From: QFNR01 sp043842855
Lineage (GTDB): Bacteria; Pseudomonadota; Gammaproteobacteria; Burkholderiales; Neisseriaceae
Reading direction: 5' to 3'
Assembly (NCBI GenBank): GCA_043842855.1
Contig: JBBPJF010000001.1
Span: forward strand, 248,001 to 312,000
DNA length: 64,000 nucleotides
The notes beneath the pieces are model-generated. The model saw only the letters and a list, made by a program, of their open reading frames with translations. It was not told the origin of the DNA and did no database searches. Shown one piece after another: positions 18,500 through 26,901 of this stretch. Each line of letters opens with the position of its first letter. Position 1 is the first letter of the stretch. Made by a program: the position numbers and the translations under genes.

Positions 18500-18772
18500 C
18501 TAACCTTTTTTTCGTAAAGAACCCATCACAGACTGGTAACGCTGATTAAACTTGCTAGCTCGCCCTTCATTCTGATATTCACGTTGCTTACCAGTGTACA
18601 TGGGATGAGAAGCAGCAGAAGTGTCTAACATAAATACCGGGTACTCCTTCCCATCCTCCCACTTCATAGTCTGGGTGGTTCTGGTGCAGGATGGAATAAC
18701 CCAACCCTTGTTAGCACCTCGATCGAAAAACAACACCTCCCGGTAATTTTCTGGATGAATCCCCTTCTTCAT
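18500..18772 (-). CDS. rpmE2: 50S ribosomal protein L31, type B
   Basis: The 90-residue protein starts MKKGIHPENYREVLFFDRGA and contains GKEYPVFMLDTSAASHPMYT and TGKQREYQNEGRASKFNQRY. The insert and wording match the type B L31 of neisserial and related betaproteobacteria. The CxxC zinc motif of type A L31 is missing. The frame is open upstream to 18862, but homologues start at the internal ATG used here. It is paired with type B L36. Confidence 0.95.
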   Translation of the reverse strand: MKKGIHPENYREVLFFDRGANKGWVIPSCTRTTQTMKWEDGKEYPVFMLDTSAASHPMYTGKQREYQNEGRASKFNQRYQSVMGSLRKKG

Positions 18773-18848
18773 ACTAGCCCCATAAAATAAGTTTCTCCAA
18801 GGGGCGATTCTCTCATTTTTCAACCACAAAAGCAATAGTGCAGAGAGC

Positions 18849-20069
18849 CTAAAAGGCTGCACTATGACCAGCTAAAAATTTACTTAATCTTCCCAGCGCC
18901 TGCTCTAACTGCCAACAAGAGGCCAAAGTTACAATCCTAAAATGATCGGGATAGGGCCAATTAAAGCCTGTCCCATGCACTAATAGCACTTTCTCCTGTC
19001 GTAAAAAATCTAGTACTAATTTAGCATCATCGGTCAAGTGAAAACGCCTTGTATCTAATTTTGGAAAGCAGTATAGCGCTCCCATTTGTTTAATACAGCT
19101 AATACCAGGAATGTCATTAAGCAACTTGTAAGCCATATTACGCTGCTCCAATAAACGCCCACCGGGTAGAATTAATTCTTTTATGCTTTCCTCTGCACCT
19201 AAGGCTGTCTGTATAGCTGCCTGCATAGGGACATTCGCACATAGTCGCATAGAAGATAAAAGATCTAACCCAGCAATATAATCTTTAGCTAGCTTTTTAG
19301 GGCCATAAATAACCATCCAGCCCTGTCTAAAGCCCGCAACCCTATAGGTTTTAGATAAACCACTCATAGTCACCGTTAGAATATCTGGCGCTAAAGTAGC
19401 TACGTGATGGTGTACTGCATCGTCAAATAGTATTTTTTCATAAATCTCATCGGCAAGAATAATCAGCTGTTGTTGTCTTGCTACTTCAATGATTTCTAAT
19501 AGTACTTCTCTAGAATAAACTGCGCCTGTAGGATTATTGGGATTAACTATCACAATGGCTCTAGTATTAGGACTGAGTTTTTTTTTAATATCCTGTATAT
19601 CTGGAAACCAATCCGTAGCCTCATCACAAAAATAATGGACCGCTGCTCCACCTGAAAGCTCCACTGCTGCCGTCCATAGAGGATAATCAGGCATTGGAAC
19701 CAAAACCTCATCCCCAGGATTCAAAAGCGCCTGCATAGACATGATGATTAATTCAGAAACCCCATTACCGATATATATATCTTCTATCTCTAACAGTTCT
19801 AGACCTTTGCTCTGATAGTAACGCAGTATTGTTTCTCTCGCTTCATATAATCCTTTGGAATCACAATAACCTTGAGAACCTGGCAAATTTTTGACGACAT
19901 CAATCAATATCCCTTCAGGAGCCTCAAAACCGAAGGCTGCTGGATCTCCTATATTTAGTTTAATTATTTCATTACCCTCTTTTTCTAGTCTAATTGCTTC
20001 GTGATGTATAGGCCCTCTAATCGCATAGTGGATACCACTTAATTTATCTGCTTTAGGAAATTGATTCAT
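18849..20069 (-). CDS. alaA: Alanine-type PLP aminotransferase (AlaA family)
   Basis: Class I/II aminotransferase, 406 residues, closest in wording to the glutamate-pyruvate aminotransferase AlaA. Motifs are IKLNIGDPAAFGFEAP, GYCDSKGLYEAR, VNPNNPTGAVYS, LADEIYEKILFD, and the PLP lysine in MSGLSKTYRVAGFRQGW. It would make alanine from pyruvate and glutamate. Related enzymes act on aromatic or valine substrates, so substrate preference is inferred. It reads toward rpmE2 with about 75 bases between, and is divergent from the next gene. Confidence 0.88.
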   Translation of the reverse strand: MNQFPKADKLSGIHYAIRGPIHHEAIRLEKEGNEIIKLNIGDPAAFGFEAPEGILIDVVKNLPGSQGYCDSKGLYEARETILRYYQSKGLELLEIEDIYIGNGVSELIIMSMQALLNPGDEVLVPMPDYPLWTAAVELSGGAAVHYFCDEATDWFPDIQDIKKKLSPNTRAIVIVNPNNPTGAVYSREVLLEIIEVARQQQLIILADEIYEKILFDDAVHHHVATLAPDILTVTMSGLSKTYRVAGFRQGWMVIYGPKKLAKDYIAGLDLLSSMRLCANVPMQAAIQTALGAEESIKELILPGGRLLEQRNMAYKLLNDIPGISCIKQMGALYCFPKLDTRRFHLTDDAKLVLDFLRQEKVLLVHGTGFNWPYPDHFRIVTLASCWQLEQALGRLSKFLAGHSAAF

Positions 20070-20280
20070 ATCAAAAAATACTTCATTAAGGAAACGACAA
20101 TTGTACTTTAAACTACAAAGCTTAGGTTAGCTCGTTACTTACTCGAAATCTCCTTCTGTCTAACTTCTACCCAATATCCATTGAGATAGACTAAAGGTAA
20201 TCTTTACCATTCTCAGATATAATGGAGGGGTGGATTTTCACTCAGTTACTAAGTTCTTTTTTTGATCGGGAGGAGGAAGT

Positions 20281-20883
20281 ATGAGTTTATTTGATGAATT
20301 GAAAGATAAAGTTTCACAATTAAGTAGATCTCTCAGTGATACGCTTTCGTCAGAGCCAAAGGAAAAACTCCAAGCTAATTTTGAACGAGTAAAAAGCGAG
20401 TTTAGTGACCTCGCTGGCCACGTAGAAAAGTTTCTAGGTAATGCTGAGCAAAATATGAAAAAAGAGGTAAAACACCTTCAACAGGCTCAACCTAAAGTCA
20501 CTGATAAGGCCCAAGTCACTCCAACGGCTTATCCATCAAAATTATATCCTGCTGGTGACGGAATTGAGGCAGTTAAAAATATACTGGAACAACTGGAGAA
20601 GGATTTAGTCTGTTTAGTGGCCACTACTAAAGAAAAAATTAACCAATATATCGAACGAGGACAAGCGCCAGGTCGTGGTGATTGGGGTAATGAATTAAAT
20701 TTTGCACACATGCAACTTGACGAAGCAAAGATTTCCCTAATTGAAACTCTAGAGAAGATTAAAAACAAGGAAGCTTGTAACAGAATCTCTGACCTTCTCT
20801 CTGAATTAGCGACTCGGCCCAGCGCCTCTGTCTCTGATATTAAAGGTAAGATAGAAGAGATAATGCATTCACGTCACTCTTAA
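20281..20883 (+). CDS. Unknown 200-residue helical protein
   Basis: I do not recognise this family. The protein starts MSLFDELKDKVSQLSRSLSD and is nearly all charged amphipathic helix, with a linker at about residues 66-95 (QVTPTAYPSKLYPAGDG) separating two helical halves. There is no signal peptide or membrane segment. The second half has one Cys (DLVCLVATT) and the segment GQAPGRGDWGNELNFAH. A very strong GGGAGGAGG ribosome site precedes the ATG by about seven bases, suggesting high expression. It stands alone between divergent alaA and a convergent nitrilase gene. Confidence 0.75.
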   Translation: MSLFDELKDKVSQLSRSLSDTLSSEPKEKLQANFERVKSEFSDLAGHVEKFLGNAEQNMKKEVKHLQQAQPKVTDKAQVTPTAYPSKLYPAGDGIEAVKNILEQLEKDLVCLVATTKEKINQYIERGQAPGRGDWGNELNFAHMQLDEAKISLIETLEKIKNKEACNRISDLLSELATRPSASVSDIKGKIEEIMHSRHS

Positions 20884-21075
20884 AGGTAATTGTGTAAGCA
20901 TTCTGCTCAGGCCTGCTTGCATCGGGGCCTGCTGCTGGCTCCGGCACTTGCCTTCCGCTTCTAAGGGGCTATCTAGCCTTTGTTAGGTGACGCATCTAGG
21001 AGAACCTGACCCACTGATCTCAAGGGCTATTTCATACTTTTGTCTACTGCTGATTACCTGAAATTTGAATTACAC
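20884..21075. other. GC-richer convergent spacer
   Basis: This 192-base gap between two convergent genes has a visibly higher GC content at 20905-20990 than its surroundings. It contains a 6-base-pair inverted repeat CAGGCC/GGCCTG with a 12-base loop near 20909-20932, without a following T run. No ORF or known RNA was recognised. Confidence 0.4.
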
Positions 21076-21885
21076 CTAAAAAATGGGAAGCTGCTTCCTG
21101 ATACGTTGGATTTCGCTTTGCCTTACCCTCGCCGTGATCACGCCTTCCCCCGCCTCCAACTCGTTCAATACCGTTCCCCAAGGACTAATGATCATACTGT
21201 GTCCAAAAGTTCTTCTACCGCCTGCGTGAATTCCTCCCTGAGCAGAAGCTAAAACATAACACTGATTCTCGATAGCACGGGCTCTTAACAAGACTTCCCA
21301 ATGTGCTTCGCCTGTGGCATAAGTAAAGGCTGCAGGTAAAACTAAAATTTCAAAAGGCAACTGTTGACGAAAAAACTCTGGAAATCTTATGTCAAAACAA
21401 ATACCTTGTGCTATACGAAAGGAATCTATTTCGAGACTTTGAACTATTCCACTGCCTGGTTTGATTGTATTGGTCTCTTGATAGTTTTCGTTCTCTCCTT
21501 CATAGAGGAATAAGTGCTGCTTGTCATATCTCGAAATAATCTTCCCTTGCCTATCAAAGACCAACATACTATTAAAAACTTTATCCTTCTCCGGTGAAGA
21601 CAAACTTAGGCTTCCACCGAAGATTACTAACTTTAAGCGAGAAGCTGCCTTACTCAAAATTTCTTGCAATCGCCCCTTGCCATAAGCTTCTCTAATAGCT
21701 AATTTTTCTTTCTCCTCTGTACTCAATAAGGACCAATATTCTGGTAATACCACCCAATCAGCTCCTTTTGAACTTGCCTGGCCTATTAATTTTAGGGCCT
21801 TATCGATATTTTCTTCTACATCTGCACTAGAAACCATCTGTATCACTGCAACCTTTTTCTCAATGGTTCGTGCAATAGAAGTCAT
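21076..21885 (-). CDS. Carbon-nitrogen hydrolase (nitrilase superfamily, NIT/omega-amidase-like)
   Basis: The 269-residue protein carries the nitrilase triad: Glu in WVVLPEYWSL, Lys in SRYDKQHLFLYEGE, and Cys in GICFDIRFPEFFR. The wording is that of the Nit1/Nit2-like branch, which deaminates side-product amides such as deaminated glutathione or alpha-ketoglutaramate. The precise substrate is not visible. It overlaps the end of lptG by four bases (ATGA), a neighbourhood also seen in other betaproteobacteria. The ggt gene is far away, so any glutathione link is only suggestive. Confidence 0.88.
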   Translation of the reverse strand: MTSIARTIEKKVAVIQMVSSADVEENIDKALKLIGQASSKGADWVVLPEYWSLLSTEEKEKLAIREAYGKGRLQEILSKAASRLKLVIFGGSLSLSSPEKDKVFNSMLVFDRQGKIISRYDKQHLFLYEGENENYQETNTIKPGSGIVQSLEIDSFRIAQGICFDIRFPEFFRQQLPFEILVLPAAFTYATGEAHWEVLLRARAIENQCYVLASAQGGIHAGGRRTFGHSMIISPWGTVLNELEAGEGVITARVRQSEIQRIRKQLPIF

Positions 21886-22958
21886 GGCCTTCTACAGCCC
21901 TTGTTTTGTTTATATAGTATCCACATGAGGCTGAGGAAAAAAATCAATCCAGGAAAGACAGGGATCCATAAAGGATTACTCAAACTAACCTGAGTAAAAA
22001 AAACCATAAACTTCATCGTAACTAGATATACCAAACCTAATAAAATACTCAGCACCATCCTTAACCCTTCTTTACTGTACCGATGAATAATCGGTGTCAG
22101 TACTAAACCCAATAACACCATTATTATCATTGAAAATGGATAAATAATCTTCTTCACCAGTTCAGCTTCATAATCTATAGTTTTCTGATGATTGTTCTTG
22201 AGATAGCTAATATACTGCCAAATCATCCGTATAGACATGTTAGCAGGCTTATTGATTAATATACTTAATATATTTAACTTTAGATTGGGCTGCCAAATTT
22301 CAGTTGCTTCATAGGTACTGGAAATCTGATCTTTGCCAAAGCGTAAGGTTGATACTCCTTCCAGTTTCCAAGTATTTCCTCCCTGGTATTCCCCCTTTTT
22401 AGCAAATTTGATATAGCCCAATCGCTGGTTATCTATTACCTTATAGCGTAAAACGTTTTTTAGTGTGTAATCTGGTAATACTTCCCACAATTCGATTAGT
22501 TCGTCTTCCAGCTTCAACCATAAATTATGTCTGCCTAATTTGGCTACCTTTTCCGTTTTATCTAGTACGTGCAGTTGTTGTGTAACTTTTTCTGAAATCG
22601 GCACCAAGTATTCTCCTAGTATCCCAGTTAAGAACCCTGTTAAAAAAGCAAAATATAGTAATATTCTGGCTATTCGAAAAAGTGAAAAATGCATGCGCAC
22701 TACGACATACTCATTGCTTCTAACCAGCCTTCCTAAAGAGATAACAGTCCCTACAACTACAGCAATCGGAGCAATTTGGTACAGATATACCGGCATACGT
22801 ACCAAGAGGTACTGAAGCGTAACTAAAATGCCCCCTCCAGTTTTAGGATTTGTTTGTACCAAGCTATCAAATACCGCATAAACTGTCAGTAAAGCAAATA
22901 GCACATAGAATGTGGTATATAGAAGATAAGAAAATAAATATCTAGAAAGTTTGTTCAA
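21882..22958 (-). CDS. lptG: LPS export ABC transporter permease LptG
   Basis: One of two permeases of the LptB2FG complex that extracts lipopolysaccharide from the inner membrane. The 358-residue protein has the YjgP/YjgQ layout: three helices at about 10-120, a periplasmic beta-jellyroll to about residue 265, then three helices. LSRYLFSYLL at the start and a PFSMIIMVLLGLVLTPI helix near the end fit LptG. It overlaps lptF by four bases. Its presence implies that this lineage still makes and exports LPS or LOS. Confidence 0.93.
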   Translation of the reverse strand: MNKLSRYLFSYLLYTTFYVLFALLTVYAVFDSLVQTNPKTGGGILVTLQYLLVRMPVYLYQIAPIAVVVGTVISLGRLVRSNEYVVVRMHFSLFRIARILLYFAFLTGFLTGILGEYLVPISEKVTQQLHVLDKTEKVAKLGRHNLWLKLEDELIELWEVLPDYTLKNVLRYKVIDNQRLGYIKFAKKGEYQGGNTWKLEGVSTLRFGKDQISSTYEATEIWQPNLKLNILSILINKPANMSIRMIWQYISYLKNNHQKTIDYEAELVKKIIYPFSMIIMVLLGLVLTPIIHRYSKEGLRMVLSILLGLVYLVTMKFMVFFTQVSLSNPLWIPVFPGLIFFLSLMWILYKQNKGCRRP

Positions 22959-24070
22959 CCTTTACTCCTGTGGTCTGAAAAGAGACTTGCTAACTTTGAG
23001 TTGCCCTGAGGTAAAGAGCGATAATGAAATAAAAAATAGGTGACGAGCAGCATAGCAATAGGCAATGTACATAAAGCTGTAAGCCAACCTATATGCCCCT
23101 GTACCACTAAGTTCCTTAGCCAAATCAGTCCATTTTGGTAAAGGAAGAAGAATAGAATAGCTATAACTATGTTGTAATTCCTATTAGATCGGTTGTTCCT
23201 GTAGGACAGAGGGATAGCCAGTAAAGCTAAAACAAAAGCAGCAATAGGTAAAGAGAAACGCCACATCAAAGTCCCTTGCAACAGGGGGTCCTTGCTATGC
23301 CAAAGAGAAGCTGTCGTCAGGCTATCCTTTTGGGCTGCTAAATTTACTCCATCTGCAGAAGCTTGATTGGTCTGCACATAATATTCAGCCTTGGGTATAT
23401 CAAAAACGCTAAAATCTGCTTGATTAGGATACCCCAAATAACGTCTTGCGTCCCAAAGAGTCATCTTGATACCTCCATCTCTTAGCTGGATCACACCCTT
23501 TTTAGCTAAAGTAATTTCAAACTTTGGAGAACCTGTGTCTACTTCATGACTAAAAAAAGAATTTAGCTCATTGGTACGCCGATTAAAATCTTCAAGGAAA
23601 ATCACTCCATTATGAATAGGCAAAAAAACCCCTGGTTCTATAAAGCTTAAACTTGGTTTTGCTTTCACCAACTGGGTGTATTCAAAGCTCTTCTTGTGCA
23701 CCACAGGAAGTACGTACAAGGTTAGAACAAATAGAAGTAAGATAAAAGGAGTAGCAAAAAATAAAACTGGGTTAATCCAATTTTTTAACTTAAGTCCGCT
23801 GGCGCTCCATATTACCATTTCACTATCAATCCAATAGCGTGAAAAAACCTTAAGAATGCTAATAAAGCAAGTAATACATAATAAAAAAGGTAATAAATCG
23901 ACTAGGGCAACTGCCAATGCACCGGTAAAAAGAGACAAACTCATCACTCCTCTAGCTACCTGACCAAGTAGATTAACTAATTGAATTGAGAATAAAATGA
24001 TCAGTAAAATGAAGAAGGTTCCAATGAAACTAGCACTCAATTCTTTAATAGTCTGTCTTCTGTAAATCAT
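22955..24070 (-). CDS. lptF: LPS export ABC transporter permease LptF
   Basis: Partner permease of LptG. From the ATG at 24070 it is 371 residues and starts MIYRRQTIKELSASFIGTFF, typical of LptF; a TTG three codons upstream is also open. It has three N-terminal helices, a periplasmic domain from about residue 125 to 265, and three C-terminal helices with RFSLPIAAFVLALLAIPLSY. It is divergent from pepA across 77 bases, the usual lptF/pepA arrangement of proteobacteria. Confidence 0.93.
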   Translation of the reverse strand: MIYRRQTIKELSASFIGTFFILLIILFSIQLVNLLGQVARGVMSLSLFTGALAVALVDLLPFLLCITCFISILKVFSRYWIDSEMVIWSASGLKLKNWINPVLFFATPFILLLFVLTLYVLPVVHKKSFEYTQLVKAKPSLSFIEPGVFLPIHNGVIFLEDFNRRTNELNSFFSHEVDTGSPKFEITLAKKGVIQLRDGGIKMTLWDARRYLGYPNQADFSVFDIPKAEYYVQTNQASADGVNLAAQKDSLTTASLWHSKDPLLQGTLMWRFSLPIAAFVLALLAIPLSYRNNRSNRNYNIVIAILFFFLYQNGLIWLRNLVVQGHIGWLTALCTLPIAMLLVTYFLFHYRSLPQGNSKLASLFSDHRSKG

Positions 24071-24147
24071 TATTCCCAACCATATCTAAAGCGTGTATTA
24101 TATTGGATTTTTGGTTGCCTAACTAATTAGTAGCTTAAGGAATACGT

Positions 24148-25605
24148 ATGAAGTGTAGTTTGTTAAGAAAGCAAGAAATACCGGCTGCAGATGGAAGCAC
24201 GCACTTATTTTTACTTCCACATATGAAATACAATAGTACAGAGCTTGGAAAGCGTGACTTCCCCTTTCCTGAAGAGCTAGCCTCGCTATTGCAGAAAAAA
24301 AAAGATAATCCAGACACTTTCCGTTCTACCTTTTGCAAAAATCAGGCATTGGCCTATCTTAGCTTAGAAAACTTTAAGCACCCAACCACAAAAGATAGAC
24401 AAGGACTAAGTATTTGTTACAAGTGGTTGGATGAACAAAAAGATACTGAAATTTTTGTTCATCTGGATCAATTGGATGAAGAAAAAGCTGAAGAGGCCAT
24501 ACGTCTTTTAGTGGTAGGTTATGCCGATGCTAATTATAAGTTCACTCAGTTTAAGCAAAATAAAACTTCGTCGATCGAATCAAAGTTAACTTTTCTATGT
24601 CAAGAAGTGAATCGTTTTAAGCCGCTGTTGAGGGAGACTCACGCTATTGCCCGATACCTCCACGAGGCTAAAAATTTAGCTAATTTACCTGGCAATATCT
24701 GCACCCCTAAATATCTAGCTGACTTTGCTTCTACTAAAGCTACCCAGCTAAAGGTAGCATGTAATATCTGGGGAAAAGAGAAAATTGAAGAAGTAGGCAT
24801 GCACTCCTTTTTGTCAGTGGCAAAAGGAAGTGTTCAACCACCCTATTTTATTGAACTAACCTATCACGGAAAGGGTCCTGAACTCACAGCCCCCATTGTC
24901 CTAATAGGTAAAGGCATCACTTTTGATAGCGGTGGAATTTCTCTCAAACCAGCTAAAGGCATGGATGAGATGAAATATGACATGTGCGGTGCAGCTTCAG
25001 TGTTAGCCACTTTCTTCCTAGCTGCTGAACTACAACTTCCTATTAATCTAGTTGCTTTGGTTCCTACCTGCGAAAATCTGCCTTCAGGAACTGCTAACAA
25101 GCCAGGGGATATAGTTCAAAGCCTTAAGGGTTTATCTATTGAAGTACTTAATACAGATGCAGAAGGTCGTCTAATTTTATGTGATGCACTGACATATTCT
25201 GAAAAATACCAGCCCAAGTTTGTCATAGATGTTGCCACCTTAACCGGTGCATGCTCTATTGCTTTAGGAACGGTAGCCAGTGGAATTTTAGGTAACAACC
25301 AAGCTTTATTAAACGAATTAATTCGTTCTTCGGAGCGTGCCAACGATCGTGTATGGCAATTGCCTTTATGGGAAGAGTACAATCAGGAACTAGAAAGTAA
25401 CTTTGCTGATCTGGCTAATGTAGCAGAAAGTGGTTATGCTGGCACAATCACTGCCGCGGCATTTCTTTCTCATTTCATCGAGCCAAATTTTCCCTGGGCA
25501 CATATCGATATTGCAGGCACTGCTTGGAAAAAAGGAGGGGCCAAGGGAGCAACTGGCCGTCCTGTTCCTTTACTATTTGATTTTCTAAAGCATCAAGCTA
25601 ATTAG
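24148..25605 (+). CDS. pepA: Leucyl aminopeptidase (M17)
   Basis: Cytosolic two-metal aminopeptidase. The 485-residue protein has a variable N-terminal domain (to about residue 165) and the M17 catalytic domain. Metal and catalytic motifs are GKGITFDSGGISLKP with the active Lys, KYDMCGAASVLA, and the signature NTDAEGRL. DVATLTGACSIALG follows. The N-terminal domain differs from E. coli PepA and is closer to the short PepB-like forms. holC follows after three bases. Confidence 0.93.
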   Translation: MKCSLLRKQEIPAADGSTHLFLLPHMKYNSTELGKRDFPFPEELASLLQKKKDNPDTFRSTFCKNQALAYLSLENFKHPTTKDRQGLSICYKWLDEQKDTEIFVHLDQLDEEKAEEAIRLLVVGYADANYKFTQFKQNKTSSIESKLTFLCQEVNRFKPLLRETHAIARYLHEAKNLANLPGNICTPKYLADFASTKATQLKVACNIWGKEKIEEVGMHSFLSVAKGSVQPPYFIELTYHGKGPELTAPIVLIGKGITFDSGGISLKPAKGMDEMKYDMCGAASVLATFFLAAELQLPINLVALVPTCENLPSGTANKPGDIVQSLKGLSIEVLNTDAEGRLILCDALTYSEKYQPKFVIDVATLTGACSIALGTVASGILGNNQALLNELIRSSERANDRVWQLPLWEEYNQELESNFADLANVAESGYAGTITAAAFLSHFIEPNFPWAHIDIAGTAWKKGGAKGATGRPVPLLFDFLKHQAN

Positions 25606-25608
25606 AGG

Positions 25609-26055
25609 ATGGAAGTATATTTCTATATCAACCTAACTAATCCTGTTATTTTTTTGTGTGAATTATTGCAGAAAATTTTAGATAGCTCTGAAGGTTTAGT
25701 CACTATCTTGACTAAGCCCGACGAGGCCTATCAGCTGGAGCTATCGGATGCGCTTTGGGTTGCTGTGCCCAATAGTTTTCTGCCTAATGTTATTAGTAAA
25801 GATGATGAAAGCGATAATCTTCCTCTCTCTCCCATTTTGATTACTGCAAACCCATTGAATGTAGCTTCTTCTTGTTCTCCTATCTGGATTAATTTGAGCG
25901 AGAAAAAGCTTGAGGCTCCATTCATTAAGAAACAATTATTACTATTTTCTGCTGAAGCTGAGGAGCTGGTAAAAGCTAGAAAAGTTTATAGTTATTATCT
26001 AAGGAAAGGGCACTCGCTTAAATATTTTGACATGTCTTCACAAAGAGTGAGTTAG
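25609..26055 (+). CDS. holC: DNA polymerase III chi subunit
   Basis: Chi links the clamp loader to single-strand binding protein. The 148-residue protein has the diverged but recognisable chi fold order: VYFYINLTNP strand, LCELLQKIL helix, LSDALWVAVPNSFLPN (equivalent to LWTF..SFIPH), PILITANP, and the C-terminal YSYYLRKGHSLKYFDM. Its place right after pepA supports the call. valS, which usually follows, is missing; decayed DNA starts instead. Confidence 0.82.
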   Translation: MEVYFYINLTNPVIFLCELLQKILDSSEGLVTILTKPDEAYQLELSDALWVAVPNSFLPNVISKDDESDNLPLSPILITANPLNVASSCSPIWINLSEKKLEAPFIKKQLLLFSAEAEELVKARKVYSYYLRKGHSLKYFDMSSQRVS

Positions 26056-26319
26056 CCTTCTAATAGTTGCTTATAGTAGCCCTAGGACCGGCCTAAACTC
26101 CAAAGAGGGGTGTGTGTAGGCGAAGATTCGTCCGATTCTCGCGGCATACATTAAAAATCAAGCTTTTAAGAAGGCTTCTGTACACTAACTAAAATGTTTT
26201 TTACTACTAATCTCAATATTGAGCTTCTAACTCATAAAGTTGTCTCTCGTATATATCCTTTTTAAACTATTATCACGCTTTTGAAAAATAAGAAATAAAA
26301 GATAAAGAACTCTTTTCGG
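26056..26319. other. Non-coding DNA upstream of the isc remnant
   Basis: No ORF, RNA gene or iscS homology is visible here. A hairpin with GCGA/TCGC arms and an inner TCG/CGA pairing lies near 26120-26142. The expected valS neighbour of holC is not present. The left edge of the iscS homology is near 26320. Confidence 0.5.
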
Positions 26320-26634
26320 CATCATATCAGCTTTAACTTTGTGGAGGGAGAAAGTTTAATGATGGCTGTCAAGGAGCTGGCTGTTTCCAGTGGTTCGGCC
26401 TGTACTTCTGCTAGCCTAGAGCCCTCTTATGTGCTAAGAGCATTAGGGCGTAACGATGAATTAGCTCATAGTTCACTACGTATTAGTTTTGGGCGTTTTA
26501 CTACTGAGGATGAGGTAAGCTACGCCGCTCGTTTAATAAAAGAAAAAGTAGCTAAACTAAGGAATTTATCTCCTCTTTGGGAGATGTACCAAGAAGGCAT
26601 TGATCTCAACAGTGTCCAATGGTCTGACCATTAA
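26320..26634 (+). pseudogene. iscS: Cysteine desulfurase IscS, C-terminal fragment
   Basis: About 100 codons encode the last quarter of IscS. They begin at HHISFNFVEGESLMMAVK and include the active-site cysteine loop SSGSACTSASLEP, then YVLRALGRNDELAHSSLRI and FGRFTTEDEV. The preceding 300 residues, including the PLP lysine region, are absent: upstream there is an in-frame TAA and no homology. The remaining frame is intact to a normal C-terminus, suggesting a recent break or a duplicated fragment. A GTG at 26341 could start translation, but the product could not be an active desulfurase. Confidence 0.9.
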
Positions 26635-26661
26635 CTATTATTAATCTTAAGGAGTTTTGTC

Positions 26662-26901
26662 ATGGCTTATAGTAGAAAAGTTATCGATCACTATGAGAAT
26701 CCGAGAAATGTCGGCTCTCTGGATAAAGCAGATAGCCATGTAGGGACAGGTATGGTGGGGGCTCCTGCTTGTGGTGATGTAATGAAATTGCAGATTAAAG
26801 TGAATGATCAAGGGGTAATAGAAGATGCCAAATTTAAAACCTATGGATGCGGATCTGCTATCGCTTCTTCTTTATTAATCATTGAATGGGTTAAAAGCTG
26901 A
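26662..26901 (+). pseudogene. iscU: Iron-sulfur scaffold IscU, N-terminal fragment
   Basis: The 79-codon frame begins MAYSRKVIDHYENPRNVGSL, a perfect IscU start with an AAGGAG ribosome site and the usual short gap after iscS. It includes two of the three cluster cysteines (GAPACGDVMKL and TYGCGSAIASS). It stops at EWVKS just where IscU should continue with the GKSLDEA-type segment. The third cysteine, the LPPVK motif for HscA and the last 50 residues are missing. Downstream DNA shows no continuation in other frames. Confidence 0.9.

Noticed and set aside
20884..21075. Signal recognition particle or 6S RNA in the GC-rich spacer
   Set aside because: The minus strand has GGGTCAGGTTCTCC, reminiscent of SRP RNA, but the conserved GGAAGCAGCC-type loop is absent and the fold does not close.
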